DNA from: Brachyspira sp949287565
Lineage (GTDB): Bacteria > Spirochaetota > Brachyspiria > Brachyspirales > Brachyspiraceae
Assembly: GCF_036997615.1 (NCBI RefSeq)
Contig: NZ_JAWLQA010000012.1
Reading direction: 5' to 3' (one strand)
DNA: 64,000 nucleotides
This document shows, in pieces, positions 1 to 9,464 of this stretch (within the stretch, counting starts at the first letter, position 1; each line of letters opens with the position of its first letter). The notes beneath the pieces were generated by a model, which saw only the letters and a program-made list of their open reading frames with translations, ran no database searches and was not told the DNA's origin. The position numbers and the translations under genes were made by a program.

Positions 1-336
1 TATAAGTCAGTCCATATACAATTAATACTCTTATACCAAGAATTTTCAAATCCGCTTTTGAGCCGCTATATTTAGATGATGAATTTCCTTTTAATAATAA
101 TGATGTTATTATTTTTTGAAGTACTTCTTCTTTGTCAAAATTTGATGCATTAGTTTGTTTATTATTATCTATTATTTCTTTATCATTATATATTATTTCT
201 TTTTTTTCTTTTATATTTTTATCAGCCATAGCAAAAAATGATATTGCAGTAGATGGTATAATTAAAGATAAGAAGAGATATATTATTAAAGCTATTATAT
301 TAACTTTGCTGTCATTTTTTTCTTTTTAATTTTCAT
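1..336 (-). CDS. Partial exported protein, 5' end out of frame (A7 tract)
   Basis: On the minus strand an open frame runs off the window start. It encodes a hydrophobic signal or anchor segment (IIALIIYLFLSLIIPSTAI), then a Lys/Glu/Asn-rich stretch and a region ending near GIRVLIVYGLTY. No start codon precedes the hydrophobic segment in that frame. An ATG at 336 followed by a basic MKIKKKK is in another frame and stops at once; the two frames join if the seven-A run near 315-321 gains one A. The first in-frame ATG (229) would cut off the signal. I do not recognise the family. The gene is partial and either phase-variable, decayed or affected by a sequencing error. The opposite-strand frame at 132-329 is a shadow. 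Confidence 0.5.
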
Positions 337-701
337 TTTTATTGAACTACTCTTTAATTATCATATAAAGTTTTTTAATTTTAATACATGTAGATTTTTT
401 GTCAATACGGTATATATGTTTATTTAATTAATCATGGTGTGCAGATTTTTTTAATTTAATAAATATATAATAGCTTTAAAATAACATAGCAAAATAACTT
501 TAATTAAGAAATAAAACTTATTCATTAATTTTTTATTAATTTCTAATATAGGCAATATATGTGTTGTATGTATCATTATTACATTTCTATATATAGAAAC
601 ACTATCGTTGTTACAACAAAATTTCCAAATGAGCAGCATTTTTATATTGATTTATATTTCACATAAATATATTTTTATAAAAAACAAAAAATGGAGATAT
701 T
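337..701. other. AT-rich gene-free stretch
   Basis: This gap has no convincing gene. A 62-residue minus-strand frame (451-639) has no ribosome site or recognisable content. Positions 436-450 match 15 bases (GGTGTGCAGATTTTT) of the repeat arm that lies just after the next gene (1724-1738), so a fragment of the palindromic repeat family is present. Confidence 0.5.
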
Positions 702-1700
702 ATGAAAGCTATACAAATAAAAAAATATTCAAAAGAAATAGATATCAATATTACCGATATTCCAATTCCGGAGATTTCTGATAATGATGTATTAATTAAA
801 GTAAAAGCTGCAGTAAATCCTCTTGAAATGTTAATATTAACAGGTGCAGTAAGACTTATACAGGATTATAAAATGCCTTTAACATTAGGAAATGAATGTT
901 CTGGAGTGGTTGAAAGTGTAGGCAAAAATGTAACCGGTTTTAAAACAGGAGATAAAGTTTATACTCGTTTGCCTATATCAAAAATAGGGGCTTTTGCTGA
1001 GTATGTAGCAGTGGACAGTAAGTTTATATCTCTTATGCCTAAAGATTATGATTTCTTTACATCAGCAGCAATACCTTTAACGGCTCTTACAGCATATCAA
1101 GCATTTACAGAAGAATTGGAGGCAAAATCAGGACAAACTATTTTAATAACTGGAGGTTCTGGAAGTTTTGGAGAGCTTGCCGTTCCAATTGCTAAATATT
1201 TAGGTTTAAATGTTATAGTTTCTGGAAGTGAAAGATTAAAAGAACATTTTATTAATTTAGGTGCTGATAAATATATTAGTTATAATAAAGAAAATTACGC
1301 AGAATTAGTTTCAAATGTTGATCATGTTATAGATACGCTTGGAGCAAGTGAATTTGACAGAGAATTATCTGTATTAAAAAAAGGAGGTAAACTTTTAAGT
1401 TTGAGAACTGGCCCTAATAAAAAGTTTGCTGAAGATAATAAACTTCCTTTCTTCAAAAAATTATTATTTTCTCTTGCCGGTTCCAAATATGATAAAAAAG
1501 CGATGAAAGAGCAAAAAGAATATCGTTTTATGTTTGTACGTGCTGATGGAGAACAGCTTCGTAAAATTACAAAAATTGTGGAAGATAAAAATATAAAACC
1601 TAAAATATATTCTACTGTATTTAATATGGATAATGCATCAGAAGCTTTAAAAACTGTTATAAAAAAACATACAGATGCAAAAATAATAATATCCATGTAA
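702..1700 (+). CDS. Zinc-free quinone oxidoreductase-like MDR dehydrogenase
   Basis: This 332-residue protein belongs to the medium-chain dehydrogenase/reductase superfamily, zinc-independent quinone-oxidoreductase branch. The N-terminal GroES-like fold carries LGNECSGVVESVG (about residues 63-75), and the Rossmann fold carries the nucleotide loop GGSGSFGELA (about 151-160). The usual zinc-ligand cysteines are absent. The family reduces quinones or enones with NAD(P)H in the cytoplasm; the substrate cannot be read from sequence. A GGAG ribosome site lies 7 bases before the ATG. It is a single gene, followed by a large repeat. The general class is secure, the substrate is not. Confidence 0.85.
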   Translation: MKAIQIKKYSKEIDINITDIPIPEISDNDVLIKVKAAVNPLEMLILTGAVRLIQDYKMPLTLGNECSGVVESVGKNVTGFKTGDKVYTRLPISKIGAFAEYVAVDSKFISLMPKDYDFFTSAAIPLTALTAYQAFTEELEAKSGQTILITGGSGSFGELAVPIAKYLGLNVIVSGSERLKEHFINLGADKYISYNKENYAELVSNVDHVIDTLGASEFDRELSVLKKGGKLLSLRTGPNKKFAEDNKLPFFKKLLFSLAGSKYDKKAMKEQKEYRFMFVRADGEQLRKITKIVEDKNIKPKIYSTVFNMDNASEALKTVIKKHTDAKIIISM

Positions 1701-1718
1701 TTAGTTTTTATTGATTTA

Positions 1719-2145
1719 CGCACGGTGTGCAGATTTTTATAAATAATGAAAATTATAATTAAAAATAATCAAATATTTATAATGTTATTATTCGTGCGGT
1801 GAATATATTTTTAAATTTAAATAAATTTTGGGTGGGTGCTAAAATAACAGTGCAAAACTAAAAAGAAATATAACACAAAAATAACTGATTAATATAAAAA
1901 GCCTATAGGGTGGGCATATGAATTTAAGCTTTAAAACTTTATTTACATACCCCGCCCTTTATGCTTTATAATCTATTTTGCAATTAAAATTTTATTTAAA
2001 CTTTTTGCTTGATTAGAAATTTCAGCATCCTCCCAAGATTTGATTAGATTAAAAAAATTATACAACGCACGTTTTGCTTAATTTAGTATATAATTTTAAT
2101 TTGATTGATAATTAGTTTATATTTATGATTTTTCTTAGCGTGCGT
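1719..2145. repeat. Large nested palindromic intergenic repeat, full copy
   Basis: Outer arms are CGCACG/CGTGCG hairpin modules at 1719-1799 and 2066-2144. Inside them a G-box (TTGGGTGGGTGCTAA, about 1828) pairs with an inverted C-box (CAGCATCCTCCCAA, about 2022), and an inner pair is AGGGTGGG (about 1908) with CCCCGCCC (about 1950). The whole is an imperfect palindrome of about 430 bases. Related copies or half copies occur near 26948, 43318, 44575 and 62005. No reading frame is present, so a non-autonomous mobile element or a structural RNA/DNA repeat is likely. Confidence 0.65.
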
Positions 2146-2160
2146 AAAAAGAATAAAATA

Positions 2161-2203
2161 AAAATGCAATCACCCAAAATTGAAGCGATTGCATTTTTTG
2201 TTT
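2161..2203. terminator. Hairpin terminator
   Basis: AAAATGCAATC (2161-2171) pairs with GATTGCATTTT (2187-2197), followed by T-rich sequence. The plus-strand side has the T run; the A run on the other side also allows use by the minus-strand DUF262 operon, although that operon ends about 170 bases away. Confidence 0.6.
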
Positions 2204-2372
2204 ACTTTTTTTCATATATTCTCTTAGTTTTATTATTTTATTATATAACAGTTTTTTGTCAATACCCTACACCCCTTTATTTGATTTTTTCATAATAAAT
2301 AATTTGTTTTATTACATTTAATAAAATATTAAAAATTTCAATTTGTCAAAATCAGCATCAAAAAATAACTGT

Positions 2373-4697
2373 CTAAAAATTATAATTTTGTAAATATTCT
2401 AATACATCTGTATTTATTTTAAAACATTTTGTATCCATTGGTATTGTATTATTTTCTTTTTCATAAACTTCCACTTTATATCTATTTTCAGAAGATAATT
2501 GTTCACCGTAAATTTTAATAGTTTTATCATCTATAGATATAGGTAAATACGGCTCTGCATAAGAACATTGCCATACATAATTAGTTATTTGAATATTATT
2601 ATTAATTTTTTGTTCTTTCAAAAATAACCAAAGTAAAAAAGAAAAGAATTCAACATGATAAGAAGACATTTTCGAACGAGTTATAATATACAATTTATCT
2701 TTATCATATTTATATAAAATTCTTCTAAAATTATCCAATTTATAGTAATCATTTATTAATAACTCTCTCCAATCTTTTACTTCACTATTTTTTATTATCA
2801 TCAATAAAGAATTCTTTATATCATTTGAAGATATATTATCTACATTACAATATTTATATATTTCATCAAAAACATACTTTAGAATAGGAATAAAATGCTT
2901 GTTTTTTAACATTCCTTTCCAATATCCCCTGCTCTTATTATAAAAATTATTTTCCCATTCTAAAAAGAAGTAACATTCTTCTTTTTTTCCATATGTTAAT
3001 AATGCCCTTTCAAACAATCTTTTTTCAATATCTTTATTAATACATTCATTACCACTCTTAGAATTAAAAATATATTCAGCTATCTTTCTGTATTTATCAA
3101 ATAATTTAGTATCATATTCTTTGCTATCATTAACAGACATATCAAGCAAAAATTTTATCTGATATTTACAAAATTCATTATCTTCCATTTCTATTATTCT
3201 ATTTTTCCATAATTCTTCATTTTCAGTAATAAGAGATGCCTTAATTTTTTCTTCTTCTCTCTGATAAACATCAAAACATTTTATATCTGTATTCTTTATA
3301 AAATCTAAAATATTTTCTGAATTTCTAATAAACTCATCAATAGCTTTTATATCCCTAATGTAATTATCTTTAGTACTATCTGTATTTTCTGTATAATTTA
3401 CTATAACTCGAATGAACTCATTAAAGTTATATATAATAGTATTATCATCTAAAATTTTATCGCTATACTTTATTATATATCTATATAAAGCAGCAAAATT
3501 AATCCTATCCATAAAAGTAGCATTGTTACTTAATATATTATCAAGATTTTGAGAAATATCATATCGTCCATATTTATTATACTTATTAAAACACTCTTTC
3601 ATCTTTACTAAGCAATCTAAAAATATAGTTACTCCTTTTATACTTTCTTCGTTTATAACTTTTGAGCAATAATAATCTTCAAAATATAAAACTTGTTCTT
3701 CTTTATTATTAAAATAGTCTTCTTTATTTTCCTTTAAATATATTCTCTCATAATATTCATTATAAAATATGTTATGAAAGAAATTCATTACTTTTTCATC
3801 AAATAGCTTCTCATCAAATTGATTTTTATCATCTTTACAATATGATAGAAAAAAATCAGACCAATCTGTATCTATTTTCCTTGAAAAATACTCATGCAAT
3901 TTAAAACATTTATCATCTATTTTATACTGTAATTGTTCCCCTATATTTTCTTTATTTAGATTATTTAAATACTGTTCCAATTTTGCCTTAAAATTTTCAA
4001 AAGCAGTTAATGGTATTCCTGTAGAATTCATTTTTATATAAATATCATCAGATAAACTCATACTCTTATCTTCTAAATCTAAAAATTGAAAAGATATAAG
4101 TTTATCTTTATTTTCAATTAAATTATCAAAAATACCTTCAATATCATTAAAATCTTTAAATTGATTATTGATAACATTCATTGTATTAAGCATAGCATTT
4201 ATAGTAGGATCATAATACCATAAATACATAAACCAATTTTTATTTTTTACAATATCAGAAATATCTTTATCATTATTAAAATCATTAAATAAATCTTTAT
4301 TTACTATAGTATTGCAAAAATCCAAAGAACTTGCTCTAACTTCATACTGTAGTTTAGACTTTAATATATCATTTTCTTTTAATGTAAATTTTTCTCTAAA
4401 CTTTTCCATTTTATTACTTTTTTGTGCCAAATACCAATATAGTAAAAATAATGTAGTTATTCTCTGCTGTCCGTCTAATATAATATATTTATTATCTTTT
4501 TTTACTCCGTATATAAAATCAAGCTCGCATTGTGTTTTATTTAATAATGCTTCTTTTAAATAACTAATAAAATTATTTATTACATTTTTTTCTTTATCTC
4601 CGCACATTCTTCCTTGAACATAATCTCTCTGCATTGCAGGTATTAAAATAATGGATTCATTTTCAATAATATCAATTAAACTTTTTAATTCAGTCAT
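2373..4697 (-). CDS. DUF262 (GmrS/ParB-like) protein without HNH domain
   Basis: This 774-residue second gene of a two-gene operon starts with an N-terminal DUF262 domain. Visible motifs are QRDY (residues 23-26), DGQQRITT (75-82) and the family signature KMNSTGIPLTAFENFKA. DUF262 is the ParB/Srx-like nucleotide-hydrolysing fold of type IV GmrSD restriction enzymes. The long C-terminal part is unlike DUF1524 and no HNH motif is visible. The ATG at 4697 is chosen because GAGG lies 9 bases upstream within the end of the first gene; a TTG at 4712 is a weaker alternative. Only one base separates the genes, so translation is probably coupled. I infer a role as partner or regulator of the HNH-bearing protein in phage defence. 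Confidence 0.75.
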   Translation of the reverse strand: MTELKSLIDIIENESIILIPAMQRDYVQGRMCGDKEKNVINNFISYLKEALLNKTQCELDFIYGVKKDNKYIILDGQQRITTLFLLYWYLAQKSNKMEKFREKFTLKENDILKSKLQYEVRASSLDFCNTIVNKDLFNDFNNDKDISDIVKNKNWFMYLWYYDPTINAMLNTMNVINNQFKDFNDIEGIFDNLIENKDKLISFQFLDLEDKSMSLSDDIYIKMNSTGIPLTAFENFKAKLEQYLNNLNKENIGEQLQYKIDDKCFKLHEYFSRKIDTDWSDFFLSYCKDDKNQFDEKLFDEKVMNFFHNIFYNEYYERIYLKENKEDYFNNKEEQVLYFEDYYCSKVINEESIKGVTIFLDCLVKMKECFNKYNKYGRYDISQNLDNILSNNATFMDRINFAALYRYIIKYSDKILDDNTIIYNFNEFIRVIVNYTENTDSTKDNYIRDIKAIDEFIRNSENILDFIKNTDIKCFDVYQREEEKIKASLITENEELWKNRIIEMEDNEFCKYQIKFLLDMSVNDSKEYDTKLFDKYRKIAEYIFNSKSGNECINKDIEKRLFERALLTYGKKEECYFFLEWENNFYNKSRGYWKGMLKNKHFIPILKYVFDEIYKYCNVDNISSNDIKNSLLMIIKNSEVKDWRELLINDYYKLDNFRRILYKYDKDKLYIITRSKMSSYHVEFFSFLLWLFLKEQKINNNIQITNYVWQCSYAEPYLPISIDDKTIKIYGEQLSSENRYKVEVYEKENNTIPMDTKCFKINTDVLEYLQNYNF

Positions 4698-4698
4698 A

Positions 4699-6459
4699 TT
4701 ATATTTCCTCAAAATATTCTTTTATAGTTTTCTCTATTTCTTTTTGATATGCATCTGCATCTTCATCACTCCAATGAAAAAGATTTGTTAAAGCAGAACT
4801 ATAAACTTTAGTAAAAACATTTTTTGTAGCTATTGGTATAAAATAACCTTTAGAATCTTTTTCCAAAATAGTTTTTCTTTTGAAAGGAAACCAAGCATTT
4901 TTATATGCTCTATTAGTTTCTGAATCTAATAAAACTAAATTACCAATAGAATTTATATTCCCAAAATTATCATCAAAATTAAAATAATCTTTTACCAAGT
5001 TAAATAATTTATTAAAATCATCATTATTTTTTGACTGTTCATATTTTTTTATATATTCATCTATTTGCTTACATATTTCTTTATAATCATCATTTTCTTT
5101 ATCATCTTCTTTACTTATATCAATATTAAAAAAATCTTTAATCATCTCATCACACCATTCATCTTTACGTGTAATATCTTCTTCTGTAACTTGAGAATGT
5201 ATATGTTCTATATCCCAACTATGTTTTTTGAACTCATCAAATGGAAATTTTATTACTGACTTATTCTTAATAATGATTATTATATTAAATAAAAGCAATA
5301 TTTTTTTTACAATTTCTTTATTTCCGTATTTTATATCATCTAAATTTAATTCATTATTTTTATATATTTTATCTTTTATATTTTTATGTATAATATTTTT
5401 TATTGATTTTCTAAAATCATCTTTAGTGTTAGCTTTATTATATTTATATATAATACATTTTATTGACTTTATATTAAACCACATAATAAAACCTATTAAA
5501 TGAAATAGTTCTAAATCATTATAAAAATAATTAAAAATATACATTATATTTTTTACTTCCTGCCATTTAATATCAATGATAGATTTAATATTATTTTTAT
5601 TTTCACTATTTTTAAAAAAATCATTATAATATTCATTGAATGTATATCTTATTTCGTTTTTATTATCTAAATTATTTTTTATTATATCAAATATATATTC
5701 AATTCTATTTATATAATTTTTTTTATTATCATTTATAAAATACCAAAAAGAATCATTTTGCAAAGTATTTTCTATACTGTCCCATTCATTTGATATTTGT
5801 ATTTGTTTTGCTTTAAGAAGTTCATGCTCACTTTCATCAGGCCAAGTCTTTAGAAATAAAGCTTTTATTAATTCAGCATTAGTAAGCTCTATCTTTCCTA
5901 TATTTAATCTTGAAAATATTTCATACTCTTTATCAGAATTTTGAGTATTATATATTTCATACCAAATGAACCCAACTTCTTTATTATTTTCATCTCTTTC
6001 TGCTTCAAGCAATTTTTTTATATTCTCTTTATCTTCTTCTTTTTTATTTTCAAAATATTCTTTTATAGTATCATAGGCCGTTTTCATATAACGGAAATCT
6101 ATATTTTCAGAATTTACATCTTTATCTATATTTTCCAAAAACTCCTTACTTTTTTCTCTGCTTTCATATGACAATTCATAAGATATAGAACTTTTTAAAT
6201 ATTTAAGTATCATATAAATAGTAGTAAGTCTTTGCTGCCCATCTATAACTTTATAATAATAATCATTCTCTTTTATTACTTTTTTTACTACTAAAGGCTG
6301 CAAACAGTAAAAAGTATTATTAGATTGACAATGCTCATATAAATCTTTCAAAAGCTGTTCAACTTGTGCTTTTCTCCATTTATAGCCTCTTTGATAGCTT
6401 GGTATTTTAAATTTATATCCAGAAATAGCATTTATATACTTAATTGTTAAATCGCTCAT
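4699..6459 (-). CDS. GmrSD-like DUF262-DUF1524 (HNH) putative type IV restriction protein
   Basis: This is a 586-residue protein. DUF262 motifs are at the N-terminus: SYQRGYKW (21-28) and VIDGQQRLTT (71-80). The DUF1524 HNH nuclease motif WDIEHIHSQ lies at about 415-423, with the downstream GNLVLLD...N...YKN elements at about 506-521. The family (GmrSD, BrxU, SspE relatives) uses NTP-stimulated cleavage, often of modified phage DNA. The ATG at 6459 follows GGGG at a 6-base gap; an upstream ATG at 6483 has no ribosome site. It is the first gene of an operon with a second DUF262 protein. Assignment to the domain family is strong; the modification specificity is unknown. Confidence 0.85.
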   Translation of the reverse strand: MSDLTIKYINAISGYKFKIPSYQRGYKWRKAQVEQLLKDLYEHCQSNNTFYCLQPLVVKKVIKENDYYYKVIDGQQRLTTIYMILKYLKSSISYELSYESREKSKEFLENIDKDVNSENIDFRYMKTAYDTIKEYFENKKEEDKENIKKLLEAERDENNKEVGFIWYEIYNTQNSDKEYEIFSRLNIGKIELTNAELIKALFLKTWPDESEHELLKAKQIQISNEWDSIENTLQNDSFWYFINDNKKNYINRIEYIFDIIKNNLDNKNEIRYTFNEYYNDFFKNSENKNNIKSIIDIKWQEVKNIMYIFNYFYNDLELFHLIGFIMWFNIKSIKCIIYKYNKANTKDDFRKSIKNIIHKNIKDKIYKNNELNLDDIKYGNKEIVKKILLLFNIIIIIKNKSVIKFPFDEFKKHSWDIEHIHSQVTEEDITRKDEWCDEMIKDFFNIDISKEDDKENDDYKEICKQIDEYIKKYEQSKNNDDFNKLFNLVKDYFNFDDNFGNINSIGNLVLLDSETNRAYKNAWFPFKRKTILEKDSKGYFIPIATKNVFTKVYSSALTNLFHWSDEDADAYQKEIEKTIKEYFEEI

Positions 6460-6643
6460 AGCATACCCCAAAAACACAAACAAAAATATATATTATTTTT
6501 TATAATATAAAGCATATAATAATGTATTTTAATAATAATATCAATACAAATATTTTCTTAATTTATCAAAAATTTAAGGCTTAAAATGATAAAAAAATTT
6601 GTTTAACTATATGCATATAGAAATTAATACAACGGAGTTTTAT

Positions 6644-8167
6644 ATGCATACAAAAATATACTCAGAAGCTCTTTATGGAATAGAAGGAATACCTATTGTA
6701 ATAGAAGTAAATATATCAGAAGGTTTGCCTAAATTCGATGTTGTAGGCTTACCAGATCAGGCAGTAAATGAAGCAAAAGAAAGAGTAATTGCCGCAATAA
6801 ATAATAGCGACAGATTCTTTCCTCCAAAAAGAATAACTATAAATTTAGCACCTGCTGATTTGAAAAAAACAGGAAGCATGTACGATTTACCATTTGCTTT
6901 GGGTATACTTTCATCAAGTGCACAAATATTCTTTTCTGACTTTATGGATAAAACTATTATACTTGGAGAATTGGCATTGGACGGAAGTGTGAGAGAGGTT
7001 AAAGGAATATTCTCTATGCTTTTAAATGCTAAAGAATTGGGTATAACAAATGCTATAATACCATTTAATAATATGGAAGAAGCTAATATCATTGACGGAC
7101 TTAATCTATACCCAGTAAAAACTTTGAAAGACGCAATAGATGCCATCGAAGGCAAAAAAGCCCCTATTGTATCAGAAGGTAAATTCAATTTTAGTAATGA
7201 AGAAAATGAAAATATAGACTTTTCAGATGTTAAAGGTCAGGAATATGCTAAAAGAGCAGCTATGATAGCAGCAGCAGGCGGACATAACTTTATAATGATA
7301 GGATCTCCCGGATGCGGAAAAACTTTGATAGCAAAAAGAATACCTACAATACTTCCTCCATTAACATTTGAAGAAGCTTTGGAAGTTACAAAAATTTATT
7401 CTTCTTATGGGCTATTATCAAAAAACATGCCTATAGTAAAAAAACGCCCTTTTAGAATACCTCATCATACTTCTTCTTATGTAAGTTTGGTAGGAGGCGG
7501 AAGAAATATAAAAGCTGGTGAAATTACTTTGGCACATAATGGAGTTTTATTTCTTGATGAGTTTGTAGAGTTTCAAAGCTCAGCACTTCAAACTTTAAGA
7601 GAACCAATGGAAGAAAAAACTATAACCATAAGCAGAGCAAATGGAAGTATTTCTTTTCCTGCTAATTTTACTTTGATTGCCGCTATGAATCCATGCCCTT
7701 GCGGTTATTATGGAGATGAAAAACATACATGCAGATGCTCTGATATAGCTAGAAAAAAATATATTGCTAAACTTTCAGGTCCTATACTTGACAGGATAGA
7801 TATATCAATAGAGGTACGTGCAGTTGAATATGCTAAAATGACTTCAAAAGCTGATGGAGAGAGTTCTGCCTCTATGCGTAAAACAGTTATTGAAGCTAGA
7901 AAAAAACAGGAAAAAAGATTCAAAGATAATGGACTTAAAATATTTTCAAATTCATCTATGGGTATAAAAGATACTGAAAAATTCTGCATATTAGATGATA
8001 AAGCTAAAAATCTGCTTAATATGGCTATGGAAAGATTTTCAATGAGCGCAAGAAGCTATAATAAAATATTGAAAGTATCAAGAACTATAGCTGACTTAGA
8101 TGACAAAGATATTATAGGAGTAGATCATATTACAGAGGCTTTGCAGTACAGATTTAATTTAAATTAA
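6644..8167 (+). CDS. comM: YifB/ComM-family Mg-chelatase-like AAA+ ATPase
   Basis: This 507-residue protein opens with the family signature KIYSEALYGIEG...GLPKFDVVGLPD. Walker A (GSPGCGKT, about 220-227) and Walker B (VLFLDEF) are intact, and a cysteine cluster (CPCGYYGD...CRCS) is typical of the family. ComM-type helicases drive branch migration when foreign DNA is integrated during transformation; other members have uncertain roles. The ATG at 6644 is chosen because GGAG precedes it at a normal distance and the protein then begins where the family does; a TTG at 6599 would add a poorly conserved tail. It diverges from the DUF262 operon. Confidence 0.9.
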   Translation: MHTKIYSEALYGIEGIPIVIEVNISEGLPKFDVVGLPDQAVNEAKERVIAAINNSDRFFPPKRITINLAPADLKKTGSMYDLPFALGILSSSAQIFFSDFMDKTIILGELALDGSVREVKGIFSMLLNAKELGITNAIIPFNNMEEANIIDGLNLYPVKTLKDAIDAIEGKKAPIVSEGKFNFSNEENENIDFSDVKGQEYAKRAAMIAAAGGHNFIMIGSPGCGKTLIAKRIPTILPPLTFEEALEVTKIYSSYGLLSKNMPIVKKRPFRIPHHTSSYVSLVGGGRNIKAGEITLAHNGVLFLDEFVEFQSSALQTLREPMEEKTITISRANGSISFPANFTLIAAMNPCPCGYYGDEKHTCRCSDIARKKYIAKLSGPILDRIDISIEVRAVEYAKMTSKADGESSASMRKTVIEARKKQEKRFKDNGLKIFSNSSMGIKDTEKFCILDDKAKNLLNMAMERFSMSARSYNKILKVSRTIADLDDKDIIGVDHITEALQYRFNLN

Positions 8168-8335
8168 TTTTAATAACTAAATTTAAAAGAATACAAATAA
8201 AAATATATTAATCTTTTAAATTAAGGATAAGATTATATATTTTAATATTAAAAAATAATTTATACTTACACCTTTTTGAAGTGTATACAAGTTTATAAAG
8301 ATATAATATTATTTGACTTTATTTTGGAAAAATAA

Positions 8336-8374
8336 AAAGAGTTTAACTTAATTAAAAGCTAAACTCTTTCTTTA
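8336..8374. terminator. Bidirectional terminator between comM and trxB
   Basis: AAAGAGTTTA (8336-8345) pairs with TAAACTCTTT (8360-8369), with A-rich sequence on the left and T-rich on the right. It sits between two convergent genes and can end both transcripts. Confidence 0.75.
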
Positions 8375-8395
8375 TTCAAAATTATAAAATTAAAA

Positions 8396-9328
8396 TCAAG
8401 CTTTGTTTAAATAATGAGTTACGCTCATAGCAGCAACTGACCCTTCGCCAACAGCATTTGCAACCTGACGAACTGGTTTTAATATGGAATCTCCGCAGGC
8501 AAATACACCAGGAATATTAGTTTCCATTGTAGACATATCTGTAACTATATGACCAGTATCTTTTAATTCTAATCCAGTATCTTTTAAGAAATGTGTTGAA
8601 GGCTCTTGACCTACAAATACAAATACACCGTCTACTGCCTGATCATGCATAGAACCATCTACAACATTTTTTATTTTTATGCTGTTAACTTTGCCATCTC
8701 CGCAAATCTCATCTATTACAGAATCAAGTACATATTCTACTTTTCCAGTATCTGTTAAATGTTTTACGTTTATAGGCTCAGCTCTGAACTCTTTTCTTCT
8801 ATGAACTAAATATATTTTATTAACGAATCTTGTAAGGAAATAAGCCTCATCAAAAGCACTGTTTCCGCCTCCAACTACAGCAACAGTTTTATTTCTGTAG
8901 AAAGCTCCGTCACAAGTAGCACAGTATGAAACGCCTTTTCCAGCAAATGCATCTTCTCCCTTAGTACCTAATTTTTTAGATGATCCGCCCATAGCAAGTA
9001 TTATTGTTTTTGTTTCATAAGTATTGCCGTCAGCAGTAATAACTTTTTTAACTTCGTCTTTGATATTTTCTACTTTTATAACTTCATCATAAACTATTTC
9101 ATTTTTAGAGAATTTTTCAGCATGCTGCTGCATTCTAGCTACTAATTCAAAAGCACTCATCTCCTCGGGAAAACCTAAATAGTTCTCAACAGCATCAGTA
9201 CTCATCATCTGACCGCCTATACCTTTCTTTTCTATCAAAATAGAATTTGTTAAGGCTCTTCCTAAATAAAGCATAGCAGAAAGTCCAGCAGGACCGCCGC
9301 CTATTATAACACTATCATATACAGACAT
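8396..9328 (-). CDS. trxB: Thioredoxin reductase
   Basis: This 310-residue FAD enzyme transfers electrons from NADPH to thioredoxin in the cytoplasm. The FAD site GGGPAGLSA is at residues 10-18, the redox motif CATC at 136-139, and the NADPH loop GGGNSAFDEA follows; a C-terminal FAD motif (GVFACGD) is present. The ATG at 9328 is preferred over 9361 because AAGGAG precedes it and the product then starts like the family. It is a stand-alone gene, convergent with comM. Brachyspira is an anaerobe that survives oxygen exposure, so a role in thiol homeostasis is expected. Confidence 0.95.
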   Translation of the reverse strand: MSVYDSVIIGGGPAGLSAMLYLGRALTNSILIEKKGIGGQMMSTDAVENYLGFPEEMSAFELVARMQQHAEKFSKNEIVYDEVIKVENIKDEVKKVITADGNTYETKTIILAMGGSSKKLGTKGEDAFAGKGVSYCATCDGAFYRNKTVAVVGGGNSAFDEAYFLTRFVNKIYLVHRRKEFRAEPINVKHLTDTGKVEYVLDSVIDEICGDGKVNSIKIKNVVDGSMHDQAVDGVFVFVGQEPSTHFLKDTGLELKDTGHIVTDMSTMETNIPGVFACGDSILKPVRQVANAVGEGSVAAMSVTHYLNKA

Positions 9329-9464
9329 ATATAAACACTCCTTTTTATTATTAGTAACCATTATTATATAATATATATTTTAATAGTCAAGTTAGATATA
9401 TCAAACATTTAAATATTTTAATCACTTAAAATGTTTTTTCAATATTAACCTCAAAACATTTTAA

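Noticed and set aside
451..639. Possible 62-residue minus-strand gene
   Set aside because: No ribosome site, no recognisable content, very AT-rich; probably chance.
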